A stretch of 64,000 bases of DNA. Source: Rhodoferax sp. WC2427 (lineage in GTDB: Bacteria; Pseudomonadota; Gammaproteobacteria; Burkholderiales; Burkholderiaceae_C). The notes beneath the pieces are model-generated. The model did no database searches, was not told the origin of the DNA, and saw nothing but the letters and a program-made list of their open reading frames with translations. Every line of letters begins with the position of its first letter. Positions within the stretch are counted from its first letter, which is position 1. Below are positions 59,285-64,000 of this stretch, one piece after another. The stretch covers positions 3,782,001 through 3,846,000 of the forward strand of contig NZ_CP162006.1 in the NCBI RefSeq assembly GCF_040822085.1, given 5' to 3'. Position numbers and translations under genes: made by a program.

Positions 59285-60099
59285 GGGGATTCCAAAGTAA
59301 GGTTCTCGGCAGGCACGCTGGCGCGGCGAAACCGGTGGGTGAAACTGGCGTCGTAGAGCTTGGACTTGGCCAGGGTGGTCCATTGGCGCGCACCCAGGGT
59401 GGGGCTGGCGATGACCATGGACTGGGTGGCAATGCGGGCCTCGCGGCACAGGGCCTGGATGGTGGCCACGGTGCCGCGCACGATCTTTTCCTCGCCTGGC
59501 CAGCTGGCTTTGTGCACCACCACCACGGGTGCGTCGGGCGACCAGCCTGCGGCCAGCAGCTCGGAGGCCACCTTGCCCAGCAGCGTGATGCTCAGAAAGA
59601 TGCACAGCGTGCAGTGGTGCGCCGCCAGCGCTGCCAGCGACTCGCCTGGGGGCATGGGCGTGCGGCCTTCCACACGGGTGAAGATCACGGTCTGCGTCAC
59701 CTCGGGCAGGGTCAGGCTTTCCACCGCCGCCGCCGCGCTGGCCATGGCCGACGACACGCCCGGCACCACCTGCAGCGGCACGCCCGCCGCGTCCAGCGGC
59801 TGCACCAGCTCGATCAAGGCGCCGTACAGGCCGGGGTCGCCGGTTTGCAGGCGCACCACCGTCTGGCAGCGCCCGGCCTGGGCGATGAGCCAGGAGGACA
59901 TCTGCTCCAGCGTCATCTCCTTGCTGTCGGCCACCACGCAGTCGGCGGGTGCCCAGCGCATCGCGGCTGCGCTAACCAGCGAGCCCGCGTACAGAATGGC
60001 CCCGGCGCGTTCCACCAGGCCGCGGCCTTTGACAGTGATGAGTTCCGGGTCGCCCGGGCCCGCGCCGACGAACCAGACGGTTCCGATTTCAGTGGACAT
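59281..60099 (-). CDS. cobM: Precorrin-4/cobalt-precorrin-4 C11-methyltransferase
   Basis: The 272-residue protein is a tetrapyrrole methylase: VWFVGAGPGDPELITVKGRG, ILYAGSLVSAAAMRWA, LQTGDPGLYGALIELVQPLD, VVPGVSSAMASAAA and VVHKASWPGEEKIVRGT, typical of CobM/CbiF. It adds the C11 methyl. It overlaps the cbiA stop by 11 bp and cbiX by 4 bp. Confidence 0.93.
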   Translation of the reverse strand: MSTEIGTVWFVGAGPGDPELITVKGRGLVERAGAILYAGSLVSAAAMRWAPADCVVADSKEMTLEQMSSWLIAQAGRCQTVVRLQTGDPGLYGALIELVQPLDAAGVPLQVVPGVSSAMASAAAAVESLTLPEVTQTVIFTRVEGRTPMPPGESLAALAAHHCTLCIFLSITLLGKVASELLAAGWSPDAPVVVVHKASWPGEEKIVRGTVATIQALCREARIATQSMVIASPTLGARQWTTLAKSKLYDASFTHRFRRASVPAENLTLESP

Positions 60100-61393
60100 G
60101 GCTTTCCTTGGGCGCAAACAGCCGCGCCACGGCCGGGGGGTTGGAGGGGAAATACAGGTGCAGGAACGAGGCATGCAGCCGCCCGGTGCGGTAGACCGGC
60201 TCGCCCTGGCCGCTTTGGCGCTGCGGCTGGGTGGTGGCCATAGGGGCCATGGCGCTGTCCATGCGCGCATGGTGGAAGCTGTGGCCGCGCAGCCGCCCCT
60301 CGGGCAGGTCGACAGCGTGCATGCCCAGGTTGACAAAGCGCTTTTGCAGTGCCGCCGTGCCCGGCAGCAGGCCCCACATCGGCACGGCGCTGCCGTCGTG
60401 CGCGGCCAGGCTGTCCAGCAGCGCCAGCATGCCGCCGCACTCGGCCACGGTGGGTTTGCCTGCCGCGTGGTGGGCCTGGATGGCGGCGCGCATGGGCTGG
60501 TTGGCGTGGAGCTGCGCCAGGTGCAGCTCGGGGTAGCCGCCGGGCAGGTACAGGCTGTGCGCGTCGGGCAAGCGGGCATCGGCCAGGGGCGAGAAGAAGT
60601 GCAGCTCGGCTCCCAGCGCACGCAGCGTGTCCAGGTTGGCGGCGTACAAGAACGAGAAAGCGGCATCGCGCGCCACTGCAATGCGCACACCGGCGAGCAG
60701 CGGGGGGACGGGTTCTGCCGGGCTGGGGTCAAACCGCACCGGGCTGGCCATGCCCTCGGCACTGGGACCGATGGCCTGGGCGGCCAGAGCGATGCGCTGG
60801 TCCAGTTGCGCCACTTCGGCGGCCTGCACCAGGCCCAGGTGCCGCTCGGGCAGCGCGTAGTCGGCCGAACGCGGCAGTGCGCCCCACCAGCGCAGGCCGG
60901 CGGGCAGGCTGTCCTGCAGCATCTGCGCGTGCGTCGCACTGCCGACGCGGTTGGCCAGCACCCCGGCGAACTGCAGGCCGGGGCGGAAGCTGCTCAGGCC
61001 ATGGGCCAGCGCGCCAAAGGTCTGCGCCATGGCCGCGCCGTCGATCACCGCCAGCACCGGCAGGCCCAGGGCCTGGGCCAGGTCGGCGCTGCTGGGGGTG
61101 CCGTCGAACAGGCCCATCACACCTTCGACCAGGATCACATCGGCGTCCAACGCCGCCGCGTGCAGCAGCGCCCGGCAGTGGGCCTCGCCGCCCATCCACA
61201 GGTCGAGCTGGTACACGGGGTGGCCGCTGGCGCGCTCCAGCACCATGGGGTCCAGGAAGTCGGGCCCGGTCTTGAACACGCGCACCCGGCGGCCCTGGCC
61301 CACATGCCAGGCGGCCAGCGCCGCCGTCACCGTGGTTTTACCCTGGCCGGAGGCAGGCGCTGCCACCAGCAGCGCATTGCAAATATTAGGCAT
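60089..61393 (-). CDS. cbiA: Cobyrinate a,c-diamide synthase
   Basis: CbiA amidates the a and c side chains of cobyrinate with glutamine and ATP. The 434-residue protein has an N-terminal P-loop synthetase domain (LLVAAPASGQGKTTVTAALA; FKTGPDFLDPMVLERASG; VEGVMGLFDG) and a C-terminal glutamine amidotransferase domain (LPGGYPEL, AECGGMLALLDSL with the catalytic Cys, GHSFHHA). It is the first gene of the operon. Its ribosome-binding site, AGGGTGG, ends 7 bp before the ATG and lies within palindromic element N. A riboswitch sits about 210 bp upstream. Confidence 0.94.
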   Translation of the reverse strand: MPNICNALLVAAPASGQGKTTVTAALAAWHVGQGRRVRVFKTGPDFLDPMVLERASGHPVYQLDLWMGGEAHCRALLHAAALDADVILVEGVMGLFDGTPSSADLAQALGLPVLAVIDGAAMAQTFGALAHGLSSFRPGLQFAGVLANRVGSATHAQMLQDSLPAGLRWWGALPRSADYALPERHLGLVQAAEVAQLDQRIALAAQAIGPSAEGMASPVRFDPSPAEPVPPLLAGVRIAVARDAAFSFLYAANLDTLRALGAELHFFSPLADARLPDAHSLYLPGGYPELHLAQLHANQPMRAAIQAHHAAGKPTVAECGGMLALLDSLAAHDGSAVPMWGLLPGTAALQKRFVNLGMHAVDLPEGRLRGHSFHHARMDSAMAPMATTQPQRQSGQGEPVYRTGRLHASFLHLYFPSNPPAVARLFAPKESHVH

Positions 61394-61448
61394 CAAATAG
61401 CCACCCTGTGCTTATGGAATAAGCGTGAGCAGCTATAAATAAAATAGT
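61391..61448. repeat. Palindromic element copy N, carrying the cbiA ribosome-binding site
   Basis: GTGCTTATGGAATAAGCGTG, AGCAGCTATAAATAAAATAG and a worn ATAGCCACCCT edge match the element. On the minus strand the worn edge reads AGGGTGGCTATTTG just before the cbiA ATG, giving a Shine-Dalgarno that the common form of the element lacks. Confidence 0.8.
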
Positions 61449-61605
61449 AAATGGTTGACCCCTGCACGCCCGCCGCGTGGTTATGGAACGGTGTGGCTGG
61501 GGGCGGGAGAAGGGATCAGAAGGCGAGACGCGGTCAAGCCCGTGCCTGGACGAGCCAGGACAGGGGTGCGCAGGGGCCTGCTGACCTTCGCCCACCGCAA
61601 AGTCA

Positions 61606-61850
61606 CGCTAAGTCAACAGGCCGGTCTCCGGGCTCACAGGTGCAGAGTGGAGACTCTGCTGCGGGGCCACCTTCCCATGCAGTTGCACAGTGGTGAGGAC
61701 AAAGTCCTGGGCCTCGCGTTGACCTGTTTACCGTTGCGGGGGCAGCGTGGGCATAAGACTGTTCTGGAAGAACAAATCCGCACCAACTTCCCGTTTAATC
61801 CGCAGCCCAAGGGCTGCAGGACACCTGCTAACGGTTTTCAGTGTAGCAGC
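61606..61850 (-). promoter_or_regulatory. Cobalamin riboswitch upstream of the cob operon
   Basis: On the minus strand the segment reads, in order: TTAGCAGGTGTCC; an internal GCAGCCCTTGGGCTGC hairpin; AACGGGAAGTTGGTGCGGA; GCCCCCGCAACGGTAA; and the B12 box AGCCCGGAGACCGGCCTG (61615-61632). This is the conserved layout of adenosylcobalamin riboswitches. It should switch off the downstream cbiA-to-ferredoxin operon when cobalamin is present. The 210 bp between the B12 box and cbiA hold the expression platform and element N. I see a CCTGG / CCAGG hairpin (about 61545-61559) but no clear terminator, so control may act at translation. A possible -10 (TACACT, about 61843) lies at its 5' end. Confidence 0.95.
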
Positions 61851-61944
61851 AGCGGTTTTGCCGAACCCACTGGCCCGGGCCAAGAACCCCGGTATCGCCA
61901 AGGACGATCTGCTGCGGGAGCCCTACGTAGGCGAATCTAAAAAA

Positions 61945-62007
61945 CCATAGAAATTGGCACCTTACGCTTATTACATAAGCGTAAGCAGCTCTACAAAATA
62001 TAGCAAC
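61945..62007. repeat. Palindromic element copy O, with both arms intact and compensating changes
   Basis: CCTTACGCTTATTACATAAG, CGTAAGCAGCTCTACAAAAT and ATAGCAA form a complete copy. The arms read CTTACGC / GCGTAAG, matched to each other but different from the common CTTGCGC / GCGCAAG. It lies between the divergent cob operon leader and the GGDEF gene. Confidence 0.88.
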
Positions 62008-62114
62008 CTGTCGCCAGGAATTTATGACGTTCGGTTTGGTGGGACCACCGAGCCCTTCTTTGCCCGCCACGGGGCCGCAGGCCGTGGCGCAAAGTGCCAA
62101 GGTACTATGCCCCG

Positions 62115-64000
62115 ATGCAGACTCCATCCCATGCCCTCAACCGTTTTGGCTGGGTCCATACGCTCAAGTTCAAGATCATGGCCATGGCGGTGGTCACGGG
62201 CGTCTTGTCGGCCCTGGTGACCACCCAATTGGTGCTGGTTACTACGCGGGCCGACATCCAGCGTTCGCTGATGCAAGACGAAGGCAACGATGTCGAGCGA
62301 ACCGCCGCGCTTCTGGGCACCAAGGTGAGCATGCTCAGCGACGCATTGCAGGCCGTGGCACAGCAGGCACCTGCGGACATGTGGAACGACACCGCGACCG
62401 TCCAGCAGTTCCTGGTGGGTAAGCCCGCCTTGGGTACGTTGTTTGAAAACCTGCTGGCCATCCGTACCGACGGCCAGATGCTGGCACGTATTGGCCAAAA
62501 CGCCGGCTCCACCCCTCTGCCCAATATTGCCGAGCGGGCCTATTTTCAGCAGGCGCTTGTCAGCAACGAACCGGTCATCTCCGAACCGCTGCAAGCGAAG
62601 GTGATTAAGGCACCGGTGGTGATCATCGCCACCCCCACGCGGGATGCCCAACACCACGTGACCGGGGTGATTGCTGGCGCTGTGCGGCTCCAATCCAGCA
62701 GCCTGTTTTCAGAGGTGACCCGCATCCCCAGCCAGGATGGTTCACGCGTTCTCATCATGGACCGCGCTGGAGTGCTGTTGGCGCATACCAATCCCGCCCG
62801 TTTGATGGGCAATGCCGCCAACGAACCGGGCCTGGAGGGCCTGTTCCAGCGCTGGCAGGTCCAGGGAGGCCCGATCGACACCACTGGAACCGTCGTCCTG
62901 GACCAGGGCCACCTGGTGACCATGGCCGGTATCCCCGGCTCGCCATGGATGCTGGTTCGGCTGACCCCGCTGGCAGTCGCCATGCAACCCGTGCAAGCCG
63001 CCCAGGCCACCGCCTGGAGGGCCGCCGCTGGGGTGGGCCTGCTGGTCGCCATGCTGGCCGGTGCCATGGCGTGGCATCTCACCCGCCCTATTTCCGATCT
63101 GCGCGAACGGGCTGAAAAAATGCTGTCCGAAGGGGCGGACGACACCGAGGCCTGGCCAAGCGACCGCGGCGAAGTCGGTCAATTGGCGCTTGCGTTCCAG
63201 CAGGTGGTCGAACAGCGCAAGCAAAAGCAGAGCGAAACCCAAGCGCTGCTGGCCAAGTTGGCCGCCGTCTTGAACCATGCCGAGGTCGGCATCACCCTGA
63301 CCCGCAGCGGCCATTTCGAACTGGTGAGCAGCCAGTTTTGCCAGATTTTCGAACTCGACAAACTCCAGTTGGTGGGCCAGCCCACCCTGAAAATCCACCC
63401 GTCTGCCGAGGCCTACCAGGCCCTGTCGGCACGGGCCCACCCGGCCTTCATGCAACACGGTGCCTTCGAAGGCGAGGTGGAGCTGATGCGCGGCTCGGGC
63501 GCGCTGTTTTGGGCCCGTATGCGGGGCCGCGCCGTGGTGCCAGGCGACCGCACGCAAGGCACGATCTGGACCGTGGAAGACATCACCGCCTCGCGCGAAC
63601 ACCGGGAGCGCCTGGCCTGGACCTCCAGCCACGATGCACTCACCGGCCTGGCCAACCGCCCGGCCTTCGAAGCCCTGCTGGCCCGCGCCACCGACCGCGC
63701 AGGCAGCGTGCCCTTTTGCGCCATGTTCATCGACCTGGACCGCTTCAAACAGGTCAACGACACCGGCGGCCACGCGGCGGGCGATGCCCTGCTGCGCGAT
63801 GTGGCCCAGACCTTGGCCGCCCAGGTGCGCCAGACCGACACCGTGGCCCGCCTGGGCGGAGATGAGTTCGCCATCTTCCTTGGCAGTTGCCCTTTGGAAC
63901 AGGCGCTGGAGATCGGTGAAAAATTGCGCACCGCCGTGGAAGCCTACCGCCTGCCCTGGGAAGGCCACAGCTTCAGCGTCAGCACCAGCATCGGCCTGGT
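62115..64000 (+). CDS. Membrane diguanylate cyclase-type sensor (GGDEF), 3' end outside the window
   Basis: The frame is open from the ATG at 62115 to the window end (628 residues). A transmembrane helix at about 21-45 is followed by a periplasmic double-Cache-like sensor domain (LFENLLAIRTDGQMLARIGQ; AERAYFQQALVSNEPVISEP). A second helix (about 300-322), a HAMP region (TRPISDLRERAEKML), a PAS-like domain (about 380-500) and a GGDEF domain (HDALTGLANR, FIDLDRFKQVND, LGGDEF at about 580-585) follow. The intact GGDEF motif suggests cyclic di-GMP synthesis; an EAL domain may follow beyond the window. The ligand is unknown. Confidence 0.92.
   Translation, partial: MQTPSHALNRFGWVHTLKFKIMAMAVVTGVLSALVTTQLVLVTTRADIQRSLMQDEGNDVERTAALLGTKVSMLSDALQAVAQQAPADMWNDTATVQQFLVGKPALGTLFENLLAIRTDGQMLARIGQNAGSTPLPNIAERAYFQQALVSNEPVISEPLQAKVIKAPVVIIATPTRDAQHHVTGVIAGAVRLQSSSLFSEVTRIPSQDGSRVLIMDRAGVLLAHTNPARLMGNAANEPGLEGLFQRWQVQGGPIDTTGTVVLDQGHLVTMAGIPGSPWMLVRLTPLAVAMQPVQAAQATAWRAAAGVGLLVAMLAGAMAWHLTRPISDLRERAEKMLSEGADDTEAWPSDRGEVGQLALAFQQVVEQRKQKQSETQALLAKLAAVLNHAEVGITLTRSGHFELVSSQFCQIFELDKLQLVGQPTLKIHPSAEAYQALSARAHPAFMQHGAFEGEVELMRGSGALFWARMRGRAVVPGDRTQGTIWTVEDITASREHRERLAWTSSHDALTGLANRPAFEALLARATDRAGSVPFCAMFIDLDRFKQVNDTGGHAAGDALLRDVAQTLAAQVRQTDTVARLGGDEFAIFLGSCPLEQALEIGEKLRTAVEAYRLPWEGHSFSVSTSIGL

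Noticed and set aside
61386..61595. A 69-codon open frame between the cobalamin riboswitch and cbiA
   Set aside because: It starts without a good ribosome-binding site, its second half is just the translated palindromic element, and the composition is not protein-like. A leader-peptide role cannot be excluded but is not supported.
1..64000. Insertion sequences, prophage genes, tRNA or rRNA genes
   Set aside because: I looked for transposase and integrase motifs, cloverleaf sequences and rRNA signatures on both strands and found none. The only mobile-like sequences are the short repeats listed.

Overview
The window reads as a chromosomal segment of a high-GC betaproteobacterium of the Burkholderiales, most likely family Comamonadaceae (Rhodoferax/Acidovorax/Polaromonas type). 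The basis is gene content and protein style: phaC-phaA-phaB order, two Omp32-like porins, paired cyanophycin synthetases with a DUF1854/ABC pair, and a cbt/cob operon. It also carries dispersed repeats of the kind I associate with this family. No rRNA, tRNA, CRISPR array, prophage or insertion sequence is visible. This is core or semi-core chromosome with nearly continuous coding.

Layout. 1-7.6 kb: tail of an unknown gene, pirin with a divergent LysR regulator, the polyhydroxybutyrate operon phaC-phaA-phaB (minus strand), a small membrane protein, PgeF and a flavin reductase. 7.8-11.5 kb: a pqiA-pqiA-pqiB-pqiC intermembrane-transport operon. 11.5-16.7 kb: an MFS carrier, a glycine-zipper lipoprotein, a cysteine desulfurase-rhodanese fusion divergent from a DecR-like Lrp regulator, and the GTPase RbgA. 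16.7-24.1 kb: two divergent porins, coq7, an OsmC protein, a candidate three-hairpin small RNA, and an ilvA-cobS-cobC operon. 24.0-36.0 kb: a type II secretion system, with a short gspC divergent from gspG-H-I-J-K-L-M-N-D-E-F and a 5'-nucleotidase coupled to its end. 36-41.5 kb: an SbmA-like ABC transporter, an unknown Ala/Pro-rich protein, and a DUF1854/ABC pair divergent from cphA'-cphA at 41.6-46.4 kb. 46.6-50.6 kb: a Tsx-like channel, minCDE, creA and a DUF2076 protein. 50.8-61.9 kb: a 13-gene cobalamin operon on the minus strand, led by a cobalamin riboswitch and containing the CbtAB cobalt carrier and a CbiX chelatase. 62.1 kb to the end: a truncated GGDEF protein.

How the genes work together. 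The window holds the synthesis genes of two storage polymers, polyhydroxybutyrate and cyanophycin. It carries most of the early-cobalt (oxygen-independent) corrin pathway, with late steps (cobS, cobC) placed separately behind ilvA. No precorrin-6A reductase gene (cobK/cbiJ) is visible in the operon. The secretion genes form one tightly overlapping transcription unit.

Most unusual feature. A palindromic element of about 60 bp occurs about 15 times in 64 kb, often inside coding sequence. Copies encode in-frame peptides in PgeF, CobS and an ABC transporter (twice), and the whole hydrophobic core of the secretin signal peptide. They also supply the leader of GspK, the stop codons of three genes, and what looks like the ribosome-binding site of cbiA. 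Two further repeat families have lengthened the N-termini of GspH, GspJ and the PqiC lipoprotein. Copies with altered but still complementary arms suggest that the hairpin itself is maintained.
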